This document shows, piece by piece, positions 1 through 8,764 of a DNA stretch of 50,036 bases. The translations under genes and the position numbers were made by a program. Numbering within the stretch: the stretch's first letter is position 1; each line of letters begins with the position of its first letter. The DNA comes from an uncultured Lachnospiraceae bacterium (GTDB taxonomy: Bacteria; Bacillota; Clostridia; Lachnospirales; Lachnospiraceae), in contig OMTX01000189.1 of assembly GCA_900314085.1 (NCBI GenBank), positions 1 through 50,036 on the forward strand, given 5' to 3'. A model generated the notes under the pieces. It was given only the letters and a program-made list of their open reading frames with translations. It was not told the DNA's origin and did not search any database.

Positions 1-120
1 CTGTCACTTATCAATCTTTCATCGTTGTCTCATTGTTCAGTTGTCAAAGTACTGAGATTGCAACTGCTCCGTAAGGAGTTGTCGCTATTGTGTGTGGCTT
101 TCTCAGCCGCAACGATGTGT

Positions 121-149
121 ATATTATCACCCTGCAAAGTCCGTGTCAA
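121..149 (-). promoter_or_regulatory. strong housekeeping promoter reading out of the left edge
   Basis: On the minus strand a perfect -35 box TTGACA (plus 144-149) and a -10 box TAATAT (plus 121-126) are separated by 17 bp. It lies downstream of the radA stop and points out of the window. The following 120 bases hold an imperfect hairpin (about 61-86) and a TTTGACAACTGAAC-type stretch like those in Firmicute rRNA leaders. I infer a strong promoter, perhaps of an rRNA operon beginning before position 1; no rRNA sequence itself is visible. Confidence 0.65.
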
Positions 150-223
150 CAGGAAATTTTGGAAATTTCAAAAGAAAAACGACTTCCCGATTTTCTTTGA
201 ATTGTGTGAATTGTGTGCGCTTT

Positions 224-1585
224 TTAAAAGAGTTTCACGACGTCCGAAACGAAGTCGATGCCGTAGTACTGTACCCCGTCGACCTTCGTCATTCCGCGGA
301 TTGCTGACTTTGGCAGAATGCACTTCGTAAAGCCCAGCTTCGCCGCCTCCCGCACCCGCTGCTCCGCATTGGTCACGGACCGGACTTCACCGGAAAGTCC
401 CACTTCACCGAAGCAGATAATGTGGTCGTCAATCGGCGTGTCCTTATAGGAAGATACAATGGCCATGACAATTCCGAGATCCACCGCCGGCTCGTTCATC
501 CGCATGCCGCCGGTGACATTGACATAGGCATCATAGTCCGAGAGCTTGAGCCCGATGCGCTTTTCCAGCACCGCCATCAGGAGGTTGACGCGGTTGTAGT
601 CGCATCCCACTGCAGTCCGCCGTGGCATGCCGAAGTTCGACTTCGTAACCAGGGCCTGGATTTCAATCAGAATCGGCCGGGTTCCTTCCATAGAGCAGGC
701 GACGACGGAACCGGAAGCCCCTTCCGGCCGGCCGGCCAGCATATACTCGGACGGATTCTTCACTTCAACAAGGCCGGCTCCCTTCATTTCGAAGACACCG
801 ATCTCATTCGTCGACCCGAAGCGGTTCTTCACTCCGCGAAGAACGCGGTAGGAGGCATAGCGGTCCCCCTCGAGATAGAGAACCGTATCCACCATATGCT
901 CGAGCACACGGGGACCGGCCACGTTCCCTTCCTTCGTGACATGGCCGACAACAAAGACCGTGATTCCCATGGTCTTTGCAATATGCATGAGGACATTCGT
1001 CGACTCGCGGACCTGGGACACGGATCCCGGCGCGCTGCCGACGCTCTCGGAATACATGGTCTGGATGGAGTCAATGATGACGAGCTCCGGCCGCGTCCGG
1101 TCTATGACTGCAGAGATGGTGTCAAGGTCAGTCTCACAGAGAATGGAGAGATCGGAAGTAAAAGTCCCGATCCGCTCAGCCCGCATCTTGATCTGGGCCA
1201 GGGACTCCTCGCCGGAAATATAGAGCATCTTTACGTGGTCCGCGCAGAGATTCCGCGTCAGCTCCAGAAGCAGGGTTGACTTCCCGATGCCGGGATCGCC
1301 GCCCACCAGAACGAGGGAGCCCTTCACAATGCCCCCGCCCAGGACCCGGTCGAATTCCTCCATATGGGTTGAAATCCGGCTTTCGTCCGAACCCGAAATC
1401 TCATCCAAAGTGGATGGCTTTATATTATTCTGAACAGTCTTTCCCGAAGATGAAGAAGAAGGCGTGTGATACGCCTCCTCCACAAACGTATTCCACTCGT
1501 GGCACGCCGGGCACTGCCCCAGCCACTTCGCAGACTCAAAACCGCAATTCTGGCAGAAAAAGACCGTTTTCTTTTTCGCCGGCAT
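224..1585 (-). CDS. radA: DNA repair protein RadA
   Basis: RadA is a RecA-like, Lon-related ATPase that helps branch migration and processing of recombination intermediates. At 453 residues it has the usual family length. An N-terminal zinc finger has C11/C14 and C25/C28, the Walker A motif GGDPGIGKST is at about 95-104, and the RadA-specific KNRFG motif is at 253-257, followed by the Lon-protease-like C-terminal domain. The ATG shares its A with the TGA stop of the gene before it (TGATG), so the two are probably translationally coupled. The clpC - small gene - radA order agrees with Firmicute stress/repair clusters. The product is secure. Confidence 0.97.
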   Translation of the reverse strand: MPAKKKTVFFCQNCGFESAKWLGQCPACHEWNTFVEEAYHTPSSSSSGKTVQNNIKPSTLDEISGSDESRISTHMEEFDRVLGGGIVKGSLVLVGGDPGIGKSTLLLELTRNLCADHVKMLYISGEESLAQIKMRAERIGTFTSDLSILCETDLDTISAVIDRTRPELVIIDSIQTMYSESVGSAPGSVSQVRESTNVLMHIAKTMGITVFVVGHVTKEGNVAGPRVLEHMVDTVLYLEGDRYASYRVLRGVKNRFGSTNEIGVFEMKGAGLVEVKNPSEYMLAGRPEGASGSVVACSMEGTRPILIEIQALVTKSNFGMPRRTAVGCDYNRVNLLMAVLEKRIGLKLSDYDAYVNVTGGMRMNEPAVDLGIVMAIVSSYKDTPIDDHIICFGEVGLSGEVRSVTNAEQRVREAAKLGFTKCILPKSAIRGMTKVDGVQYYGIDFVSDVVKLF

Positions 1586-1989
1586 CAGGCTTTTTTCACC
1601 TCAACAGACACGGTCTTGCCCTCTTCGAGCTCAACGGAAATCGTCAGTTTCCCGCCCAGGTTCGTCTTCATCTTGCCGGCATCAGTCCCGTTTAAGGTAA
1701 TATCGTACTCCTGCTCCGGCTCGAGACCGAGCGTGATTTCCGCATCCTCCGGCCCCGTCACGGAAAAGCTGACGGACTCGTCCTTCATCAGGAAACCGGA
1801 TACGTCCGTTCCGGGAACGCTTTCATAAACGAAGGAATCATTGCACTCGAGCTTTGTAATCTCCCTGTACGCGCGCAGGCTGTAGACGCCACCGTTGGCA
1901 GCAAAATCATTGACCTTCGCCTTGCTGTCAAGCGTATAGTCGCCAAAAGCCAGTTTTCCCCCGTTTTCTGTCCTCAAGATGTCAGCCAT
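1585..1989 (-). CDS. conserved small protein between clpC and radA, function unknown
   Basis: A 134-residue acidic soluble protein with no signal peptide or membrane segment. It starts MADILRTENGGKLAFGDY and is rich in beta-prone segments, ending in a Lys/Val/Glu stretch, which suggests a small all-beta fold. It lies 19 bp after clpC and its stop overlaps the radA start by one base, so it is very likely co-translated with radA. I recall similar short proteins at this place in related anaerobes being labelled endosialidase-like, but no catalytic motif is visible here, so I assign no function. Its position suggests a role linked to stress or protein quality control. Confidence 0.8.
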   Translation of the reverse strand: MADILRTENGGKLAFGDYTLDSKAKVNDFAANGGVYSLRAYREITKLECNDSFVYESVPGTDVSGFLMKDESVSFSVTGPEDAEITLGLEPEQEYDITLNGTDAGKMKTNLGGKLTISVELEEGKTVSVEVKKA

Positions 1990-2008
1990 TTTCTTTTCTT
2001 TCCTCCAG

Positions 2009-4618
2009 TCATTCCTTGCTGTTTTTGCCGCCTGCGGACTTTCTCGGTCTTCCGGGCCGTATCAAAGTGCCGCCTGCAGCTGCTGCCGTTTTCCCGCCTG
2101 CCGTGTTTTTCGCAGGCCTGCCCCGCTTCTTCGGAGCCTTTGTATTTTTATGACTAATATTTTTGCGTTTCTTTGGTGCGGCCTGTTCGAAGGCGATTTT
2201 CCCGCCCTTCACCGTCACGATGACCTCGGATCCTCCGGAAACCTCGCCTGAAAGAATAGCATCGGAAAGAGGGTCCTCAATGTCCGTCTGGATCTTCCGC
2301 CGCAGGGGGCGGGCGCCGAACTTGGGATCATAGGCCTTCTCCATGATGTACTTCTTCACAGACGGGCGGAAGGTAAGCGTAAGCTCCATTGAGCCCTTCA
2401 GCCGTGTAGAAAGCTCCTTCAGAAGAAGCCCTGAGATCTTCGTCAGATCATCCTTGTTGAGCGCCCTGAAGACAATGGTCTCGTCAATCCGGTTTAAGAA
2501 CTCCGGCTTGAAATCGTGCTTGATCTCATCCATGACACGCGACTTCATGAATTCATAGTCGGATTTTTCGCTGTCGTCCGACGAGAAGCCGAGATGCTTG
2601 GGCTCCATGATTTCCTGGGCCCCGGCATTCGATGTCATGATGATGATCGTATTCTTGAAGTCTACCTTCCTCCCCTGGGAATCCGTAATCCGGCCGTCAT
2701 CAAGAACCTGCAGGAGGACGTTGAAGACATCCGGGTGAGCCTTCTCAATCTCGTCAAAGAGGATGACAGAATACGGGTTCTTCCGCACCTTCTCCGCCAG
2801 CTGGCCTCCCTCTTCGTAGCCGACATAGCCGGGAGGCGATCCAATCATCTTTGCGACGGACTGCTTCTCCATGTATTCCGTCATGTCAACCCGGATCATC
2901 TTGTTCTCATCGCCGAAGATGGCCTCGGCAAGCGCCTTGGAGACCTCCGTTTTTCCGACGCCGGTGGGCCCCAGGAAAAGGAAGGAGCCGATGGGCCTGT
3001 TCGGGGCTTTGAGGCCGACACGCCCGCGGCGAACCGCCCGGGCAACAGCGGAAACCGCTTCTTCCTGACCGATGATCCGCTTGTGCAGTGTCTTTTCAAG
3101 CTCCGTCAGTCGGTGGGCTTCAGACTCATTGAGTTTTGTGACGGGAATCCGCGTCCAGACGGAAACCACATCTGCCACATCTTCAGGCGTCAGGGAAAGC
3201 GCCCTCCTGTTCCGCGACCGTTCGTAGGACTTCTTCAGGCGTTCAATATCGGAAAGCAGGATTTCCCGCTTCTTCCGGATTTCAGCTGCATCCGTGAAGC
3301 GTTCCTCCGAAAGCGCCTTTTCAAACTCCCCTTCACAGGAATGGGCTTCCGCCTCAAGATCATAGATCTTCTCCGGCGTCTTCGCGCTCTTCAGCCGAAG
3401 TCTCGCTGCAGATTCGTCCATGAGGTCGATGGCCTTGTCCGGCAGGAAGCGGTCCGTGATATAGCGGGCTGAAAGCTCTGCACAGGCATCCGTTGCGGCT
3501 TCCGTAATGATAATCCCGTGATGCTTCTCGTAAACGCTCTTGATGCCGGAAAGAATTTCCTTCGTCTCCGCAACCGTCGGCTCCTCCACCATGACCGGCT
3601 GGAAGCGGCGCTCGAGAGCTGCGTCCTTTTCAATATACTTGTGATATTCCGTGATTGTCGTTGCACCGATGATCTGCAGTTCTCCCCTGGCCATCGCCGG
3701 CTTCAGGATATTTGCCGCATCGAGGGAGCCTTCCGCCCCGCCGGCACCGATGATCGTATGAACCTCATCAATGAAGAGAATAATATTTCCAGCCGAAATC
3801 ACTTCATTCATGAAGTTTTTGATCCGCTCTTCAAATTCGCCCCGGTACTTGGTTCCGGCTACCATACCGGACATATCGAGGGAAATAATCCGCTTTTCAC
3901 GGATGGAATCCGGCACCATTCCGGTCTCAATATACTGGGCAAGTCCCTCTACAATAGCGGTTTTCCCGACGCCGGGTTCCCCGATCAGGCAGGGATTGTT
4001 CTTGCCCCGGCGGGAAAGGATCTCGATAACCCGCTGAATTTCCGCCTTTCGCCCGATGACCGGATCCAGTTTCCCCTCCGCGCAGAACTTGGAAAGGTCC
4101 CGGGAATACTGGTCCACGACAGAAGGCCTGTCCGGCCGGCCCTGAGCGCGGGCTTTTCTCTGGACCTCTTCCTGATAGGTTCCGCCGCTCCGGCCCATGG
4201 AGGTGATAATATCTCCATAGACTTTCTGCAGGTTCACATTCATGGAAGAAAGGAGGCGTGTCGCCGCACAGTCCGTCATCTTCAGCATGGCAAGCGCTAT
4301 GTGCTCCGTCCCCACGGAATCGAGGTGGGAAAGGGCAGCCTCGTCCTCCGCATTCCTAAGGAGCTGCTCCGCCTTCGGCGTGAACCCTGACCGTTCCATC
4401 AGGGCAACGGAGGATTCCGGCGCCACCAGCTCATCGATCAGCTTGACGACATTGTCTTCCGTCACTCCCTCCCGGGAAAAGACCTTGGCCGCCAGGGAAT
4501 CCTTCACGCGAAGGAGACCGAGCAGGATGTGCTCTGTCCCGGTATAGTTGTGCTTCAGGCGCTTAGAAATCCGCTTTGCACCATCCACTGTTTTTTTTGC
4601 CTGTACTGTATATTTCAT
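2009..4618 (-). CDS. clpC: ATP-dependent Clp protease ATP-binding subunit ClpC, with AT-hook-like tail
   Basis: This AAA+ unfoldase feeds substrates to ClpP. The 869 residues show the Clp N-domain (start to about 145), first AAA module with Walker A GEPGVGKTA, a middle domain with a UVR-type coiled coil (FTDAAEIRKK), a second AAA module with Walker A GPTGVGKTE, and the C-terminal D2-small domain. The last 56 residues (814-869) are an added basic tail with RGRP at 832-835 and PGRP at 855-858, flanked by Lys/Arg, as in AT-hook DNA-binding motifs. No ctsR, mcsA or mcsB lies upstream, unlike the usual clpC operon. The start follows a weak ribosome site. The product is certain; the tail's role is unknown. 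Confidence 0.97.
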   Translation of the reverse strand: MKYTVQAKKTVDGAKRISKRLKHNYTGTEHILLGLLRVKDSLAAKVFSREGVTEDNVVKLIDELVAPESSVALMERSGFTPKAEQLLRNAEDEAALSHLDSVGTEHIALAMLKMTDCAATRLLSSMNVNLQKVYGDIITSMGRSGGTYQEEVQRKARAQGRPDRPSVVDQYSRDLSKFCAEGKLDPVIGRKAEIQRVIEILSRRGKNNPCLIGEPGVGKTAIVEGLAQYIETGMVPDSIREKRIISLDMSGMVAGTKYRGEFEERIKNFMNEVISAGNIILFIDEVHTIIGAGGAEGSLDAANILKPAMARGELQIIGATTITEYHKYIEKDAALERRFQPVMVEEPTVAETKEILSGIKSVYEKHHGIIITEAATDACAELSARYITDRFLPDKAIDLMDESAARLRLKSAKTPEKIYDLEAEAHSCEGEFEKALSEERFTDAAEIRKKREILLSDIERLKKSYERSRNRRALSLTPEDVADVVSVWTRIPVTKLNESEAHRLTELEKTLHKRIIGQEEAVSAVARAVRRGRVGLKAPNRPIGSFLFLGPTGVGKTEVSKALAEAIFGDENKMIRVDMTEYMEKQSVAKMIGSPPGYVGYEEGGQLAEKVRKNPYSVILFDEIEKAHPDVFNVLLQVLDDGRITDSQGRKVDFKNTIIIMTSNAGAQEIMEPKHLGFSSDDSEKSDYEFMKSRVMDEIKHDFKPEFLNRIDETIVFRALNKDDLTKISGLLLKELSTRLKGSMELTLTFRPSVKKYIMEKAYDPKFGARPLRRKIQTDIEDPLSDAILSGEVSGGSEVIVTVKGGKIAFEQAAPKKRKNISHKNTKAPKKRGRPAKNTAGGKTAAAAGGTLIRPGRPRKSAGGKNSKE

Positions 4619-4659
4619 CCGGCTGCTTCTTTCACAATATATGAAAATAATATTTTTTT

Positions 4660-4698
4660 GAACGACCTCTGATTTCCGACAGGAATCAAAGGTCGTTC
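4660..4698 (-). other. long hairpin overlapping a stop codon
   Basis: Arms 4660-4677 and 4682-4698 pair over about 16 of 17 positions with a four-base loop. The 5' arm on the minus strand contains the last codons and TGA (4686-4688) of the upstream surface protein gene. On the minus strand it is followed by a run of A, not T, so it is not a standard intrinsic terminator. mRNA 3'-end protection or partial attenuation before clpC is possible. Confidence 0.6.
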
Positions 4699-6542
4699 AG
4701 ATCCATGACATCAATGCTGCTGCCGCCGTCGCTGCCGTCACCGCCGGATCCGGAATCGGAACCGCCTTTCTTTCCGCCCTTTTTGCCTTTGGCGGATTCG
4801 GAAAGACCGGATCCCGGCTTTTCTTCAAGCGGCCCGGCTCCGTAAAAGAGCTCGTCGTCCGACGGCATAGTCCCCGTCTTTCCGTTGAAGAAAATCTGCC
4901 GTGCCCAGTCAAGCCGGCTCTTTTCTTCCTCCCTCTGGCGGATTTCCTGCTCCGTCAAAGCCGCATCCGTTTCCGGAACAGCCTCCTGACCGGTGGGATT
5001 AGAAGCAGCGTATGCCTCCGTCTTCCCTTCGGTATTGCCTGCTGATTTCACGTTTTCTATGGCATCGGTCTTCGTATCAGCCTCTGCAGCAGATTTCACA
5101 TCTGCCCCTGCCGCAGCCTTTTTCACATCATCGGGATTCGGCAGAATTTTGGTTTTTTCAGCTTCAGCAGCCTTCTTCGCTTCTTTCACCGCCTGTTCAG
5201 GGACTTTTTTTCCTGCCGCGTCCTTTGCAGCCTCTGCCTCTGCTGCCTTGTCAGCGCGTTCCTTCAAAGCCGCAGAAACTGCAGCAATATCAGTATCCGA
5301 GCCCTCTTCACCGGCTGCGCCTGACTCATCAAAATCGTCATCCCCGTATTCGTCATCATCCGCCTTTTTGCCTCTGGGCAGAAGGTTCAGGACGATCAGC
5401 AGAACCACCAGGGCGATAACAACGACAAGTACAATTTTCAATATCCGGATATTCCGGGAGGTCGTACCCTCCTTCGGCGCATCCGGTGTCTCCGGCTCGT
5501 CTTCGCTGCTCTCACCGGAATTGGCTTTCAGACTGTCGAGAAGCGTCGTATCCGCCGTCTGTACCGTACCGTCTGCCGCACTGTAAATATACCAGCCGGC
5601 GGTACCGTTTTCATCAACGCCGTAAATGTAATAGAAGCCCTCGCCGGAACCGGTCAGGGTGTAGGCCTTGTCAATCGTCACGGTGCTATCGCCCGACGTA
5701 TAGTCGAAAGAGGCCTGCGTCAGGATGTCCGAATAGGGATTGTCGGCAGGATCCACGGCAATGACATAGGACGACTTCGTACCGATGAATTCGAACGGAG
5801 AAGTGACGGTGCCCGCTGCAGCGTCATAGAGAAAGAATGAGCCGGTCTCCGCAATCGTGCCGTCCGCCGCGACAGGCTTCATATAGAGAACCGTGTACGT
5901 CCCGTTCGAAAGCTCATTGAAGGTCTTGTTCCCGATAGCCACCTGCGTTTTTGTGAATCCTGCAGGAATCTGGCTGTCGCTGTAGCGCTCACTGACGGCA
6001 TACCACTGCCCATTGAAAGAAAGGTCCGCATTGGCCGGAGCCGCAGCAGTGTCTGTCGGCGTTTCTGCAGGTGTCTCCGCCGGTGTTTCCGGTGTCTCTG
6101 CAGGCGCTGCCGGTGACTCCGCAGGAGCAGCCGGGGTTTCCGCCGGAGCTGCAGGCGTCTCCGCAGGCGCAGATGCAGCTACTGTCATGGAAGCAGATGA
6201 ACCGGAAACCGCCCCGTCGCTGCTTGACACGATGAAATCCGCCTTGCCGGCAGCAGCCGCCGTGAAACGGCAGGTAATCTTCGTTCCCGTGAAAGAGACC
6301 GCATTCCCGGCAGTCGCGCCGCCGCCGGCGTCCGTCAGCGTGACATAATTGGAAGAAAATTTCAGCGTAATGGAAGAAGATGCACTCGCTTTCACGGAAA
6401 CCGTGAAGCTGTCTCCCACTGTCGCAGAAGCCTGGGAAAAACTGATCTGCGTAGTGCCTGCAGCAGATGCCGGCGAAAAACAGCCTGCAAAAACCGCCAG
6501 GGCAAAGAACAGGCTCAGGAAAACTGAAAGTGTCTTTTTCAT
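4686..6542 (-). CDS. single-pass surface protein with Pro/Ala/Glu-Thr repeat stalk
   Basis: Start taken at MKKTLSVFLSLFF, which gives a clean signal peptide; the frame stays open to 6620 and ATGs at 6557 or 6566 are alternatives. After the signal (possible lipobox FAGC, or a signal peptidase I site at ASA) come a cohesin-like or Ig-like beta domain, a stalk of PAETPAAPAE-type repeats, a second extracellular domain with FYYIYGVDENGTAGWY, one membrane helix (ILKIVLVVVIALVVLLIVLN) and a roughly 200-residue cytoplasmic tail rich in Ala, Lys, Glu, ending Gly/Ser-rich. It thus spans the membrane with large parts on both sides. I do not recognise a named family. It precedes clpC, and its stop lies in a long hairpin. 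Confidence 0.8.
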   Translation of the reverse strand: MKKTLSVFLSLFFALAVFAGCFSPASAAGTTQISFSQASATVGDSFTVSVKASASSSITLKFSSNYVTLTDAGGGATAGNAVSFTGTKITCRFTAAAAGKADFIVSSSDGAVSGSSASMTVAASAPAETPAAPAETPAAPAESPAAPAETPETPAETPAETPTDTAAAPANADLSFNGQWYAVSERYSDSQIPAGFTKTQVAIGNKTFNELSNGTYTVLYMKPVAADGTIAETGSFFLYDAAAGTVTSPFEFIGTKSSYVIAVDPADNPYSDILTQASFDYTSGDSTVTIDKAYTLTGSGEGFYYIYGVDENGTAGWYIYSAADGTVQTADTTLLDSLKANSGESSEDEPETPDAPKEGTTSRNIRILKIVLVVVIALVVLLIVLNLLPRGKKADDDEYGDDDFDESGAAGEEGSDTDIAAVSAALKERADKAAEAEAAKDAAGKKVPEQAVKEAKKAAEAEKTKILPNPDDVKKAAAGADVKSAAEADTKTDAIENVKSAGNTEGKTEAYAASNPTGQEAVPETDAALTEQEIRQREEEKSRLDWARQIFFNGKTGTMPSDDELFYGAGPLEEKPGSGLSESAKGKKGGKKGGSDSGSGGDGSDGGSSIDVMDLNDL

Positions 6543-6624
6543 TTGTTTCGCTTTCATATTAGACATAATAATAATGTGAAGCTCCGTACGAGACAGGGCT
6601 TTCATAAACAGGCAAAACACTGCG

Positions 6625-7302
6625 CTATATGTGAAACCGCCGCTGCATCTCCGTCCTGGCTGTCCTCCCGCCGATGATCAGCGTTCCGAGAAAGAGGATG
6701 ACCGATGAGAGAAAGGCGACTTCGCAGACAGCCGTGCTTGTGACGACATGCGTCGCAAGGAGGATCAGAGGGATCAGCCCTACCGCCATCATGGTGATCT
6801 CAAACGCCAGATACGACTGGAAGTTCCTGTTGTCAACAAGCATGACAATGAAAAGAACCACATCTATGAGTATTATCGCCGCAGGAAGGATGTAGTTGAT
6901 GGACCAGCGGGTAAAGCCGAACACCGCATCAATGACCACCATATAGATCAGGCCCCAGAAGATGGTCATGGCAATCTTTGTAAAGACCTGGTAGCGTTCG
7001 TTTGTAAAACGGCAAAAAGTACCATACAGATAAAACATCGCATATACGGCAATGATGGACCACCAGCGCCGATTCTCCTGCTGCACATTGATGGCCACCA
7101 CCAGAATGCTCACTACCGCCGCTATAAAGAAGAGAATCCGCTTCACAAGAGAAAAACGGTGCAGGGTCGTCACCACGTCCGGGTATTCATTGAAGCGGAC
7201 GAAATCGCCCTCATCCCCGGACTTGTCCAGCACACCCCGGCACAGGGGACAGTACTCTGTGTCGTCAACGACCTCAACTCCGCAATAACGGCATTTACTC
7301 AT
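6625..7302 (-). CDS. zinc-ribbon membrane protein (DUF6320-like)
   Basis: Start chosen at MSKCRYCGVE, which has a GGAGT ribosome site and overlaps the upstream stop by 8 bp (ATGAGTAA); the frame stays open further upstream but inside the previous gene. A zinc ribbon (C4/C7 and C18/C21 in CRYC...CPLC) is followed by about five or six membrane helices. The family is known mainly from Lachnospiraceae-type genomes beside the acetyltransferase-like gene found here, so they probably act together at the membrane, perhaps in lipid or surface-molecule acylation. That role is inferred from context only. Confidence 0.85.
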   Translation of the reverse strand: MSKCRYCGVEVVDDTEYCPLCRGVLDKSGDEGDFVRFNEYPDVVTTLHRFSLVKRILFFIAAVVSILVVAINVQQENRRWWSIIAVYAMFYLYGTFCRFTNERYQVFTKIAMTIFWGLIYMVVIDAVFGFTRWSINYILPAAIILIDVVLFIVMLVDNRNFQSYLAFEITMMAVGLIPLILLATHVVTSTAVCEVAFLSSVILFLGTLIIGGRTARTEMQRRFHI

Positions 7303-8605
7303 AGTAGACTCCATTCGTTTCAATCCGGACAGAAGCCCCGTCTGCAGCAATCTGCCGGAAAATGCCTTCCTGCACGGAGGTATCGCGATAGGCGGAAACA
7401 ATCGTATACATCAGGGTATCGTTGAAGGAAGCAATCGTCCCCTTCATCCGCTGCCCTGTCGAAAAAGGCAGAAAGCAGTAGAACAGCCGGATATACTGCC
7501 GGTAAGCCTCGTCCACCTTCATATTGCCGATATTCGTGATCGTAGTCGTCGTGGATTTCGCTGCCATATTGTAGAAGAACTTCATGCCCCCGTTTTTGAG
7601 CGGCAGGGGAACGACACGGGCTATGAGACGCTCGGAATTTGAAACGGCGAAGGAAAAGGTCTTCTCGAGGTTTTCCTTTGTAATCGCCCTCTTCAGGCTC
7701 TCCCGGATGATCTCGGCCACCTCGGCGAAGGTATAGTCTTCCTTCGTCGGAACGAATTCGGCAATCGCCATGCAGAAAAAGTTCTTTGTCGTAATGGAAT
7801 CAAAGTAAGGCCGCAGGTTCACGGGCACTGCTACCCGGATTGGCCGCTTCGCCGTCACGCCCCGGGGATTTGCCTTGTAGGTCGCATAGACAAAGGCAGC
7901 CACCAGATATTCGTTGATAGTCAGATTGTACTTTTCCCGGGTGATCCGCTTGATTTCAGCAACGGACATGATGCCGTGGATGACGCCAAAGCCCCGGTAG
8001 GGAAGGCGCTCCCCGTGAAAGAGAAAAGCCTTGTCCAGGCGGTAGGTATTCTTCTGCCCCTTCTTGAAATTCTTGAGGAAGGAATCTTCGCGGTCGAGGG
8101 AGGTATCGGCGGAAAGCCCGTCGCCGAGCTGCTGCTGCAGTTCCGGATGAGCCAGGCGCAGGTACTGGTACGTCAACTCGCGGAGGAAGTTGATGCCGCC
8201 GGTCCCGTCTGCGATGACGTGGAAGGCCTCGAAATTGATCCGCTTTCCATAGTATGTCACGCGGAACATATAGCCGTTGTTCGTATTCGGATGGATGAAG
8301 CGGCAGGGGTAGGTATTTTCCTCCACTACCCGCGGGGCGGGCTTGTCGATTTCCTCAAGGTAATACCAGAAAAAGCCGCTCCGCAGGCGGAGATTGAAGC
8401 CCGGCATGCGGACAGTCAGCCGGTCGACAGCCTCCTGCAGGAAGTTCGGATTGATGTCCTCATTCAGGACGACAGAAATCCGATAGGTGTTCGTCATCTC
8501 CTCGCCGGCGATGACAGGAAAAATATTTGCGGTATTGTCAAGCTTCTCCCAGTGCAGGTACTGCTTCTTTTTTGCCCGGAGTGCTTTCGTCTTTTTTTCG
8601 CTCAT
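7295..8605 (-). CDS. condensation-fold / alcohol acetyltransferase-like protein
   Basis: A 436-residue protein of the CoA-dependent acyltransferase superfamily. The sequence FHVIADGTGG carries the HxxxDG catalytic signature, and the N-terminus (WEKLDNTANIFP) fits the alcohol-acetyltransferase-like family. A DFGWG-type second motif is not evident. No signal peptide or membrane helix is seen, so it is probably cytoplasmic and may be membrane-associated through its partner, the zinc-ribbon protein whose start overlaps its stop. The substrate is unknown; ester formation or acylation of a surface lipid is a guess. A candidate promoter lies 55-80 bp upstream. Confidence 0.85.
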   Translation of the reverse strand: MSEKKTKALRAKKKQYLHWEKLDNTANIFPVIAGEEMTNTYRISVVLNEDINPNFLQEAVDRLTVRMPGFNLRLRSGFFWYYLEEIDKPAPRVVEENTYPCRFIHPNTNNGYMFRVTYYGKRINFEAFHVIADGTGGINFLRELTYQYLRLAHPELQQQLGDGLSADTSLDREDSFLKNFKKGQKNTYRLDKAFLFHGERLPYRGFGVIHGIMSVAEIKRITREKYNLTINEYLVAAFVYATYKANPRGVTAKRPIRVAVPVNLRPYFDSITTKNFFCMAIAEFVPTKEDYTFAEVAEIIRESLKRAITKENLEKTFSFAVSNSERLIARVVPLPLKNGGMKFFYNMAAKSTTTTITNIGNMKVDEAYRQYIRLFYCFLPFSTGQRMKGTIASFNDTLMYTIVSAYRDTSVQEGIFRQIAADGASVRIETNGVYYE

Positions 8606-8659
8606 TTATCAGTGAATGCAGCAGCTATTCAGCGGACTGTGATTCCGGACGCCCCGTTC

Positions 8660-8687
8660 TGAATAGACACTTCATGTTTGCGGTCAA
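8660..8687 (-). promoter_or_regulatory. possible promoter of the acetyltransferase operon
   Basis: On the minus strand TTGACC (plus 8682-8687) and TATTCA (plus 8660-8665) are 16 bp apart, about 55 bp before the ATG at 8605. The -10 box is weak. The 8606-8764 gap separates this operon from the end of cbiB, and I see no convincing terminator for cbiB in it. Confidence 0.4.
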
Positions 8688-8764
8688 ATGATTACAGTTG
8701 GTTAAATTTTAAAACAACATATACGTTTTTTCAAGGGAAGCGGGTGCCATATCTTGCGTTTGTC

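Noticed and set aside
25..330. Plus-strand frames at the left edge
   Set aside because: They run through a promoter region and into the radA 3' end on the opposite strand, with no support.
422..1279. 285-codon plus-strand frame opposite radA
   Set aside because: It is a shadow of the strongly conserved radA frame, with no family resemblance or ribosome site.
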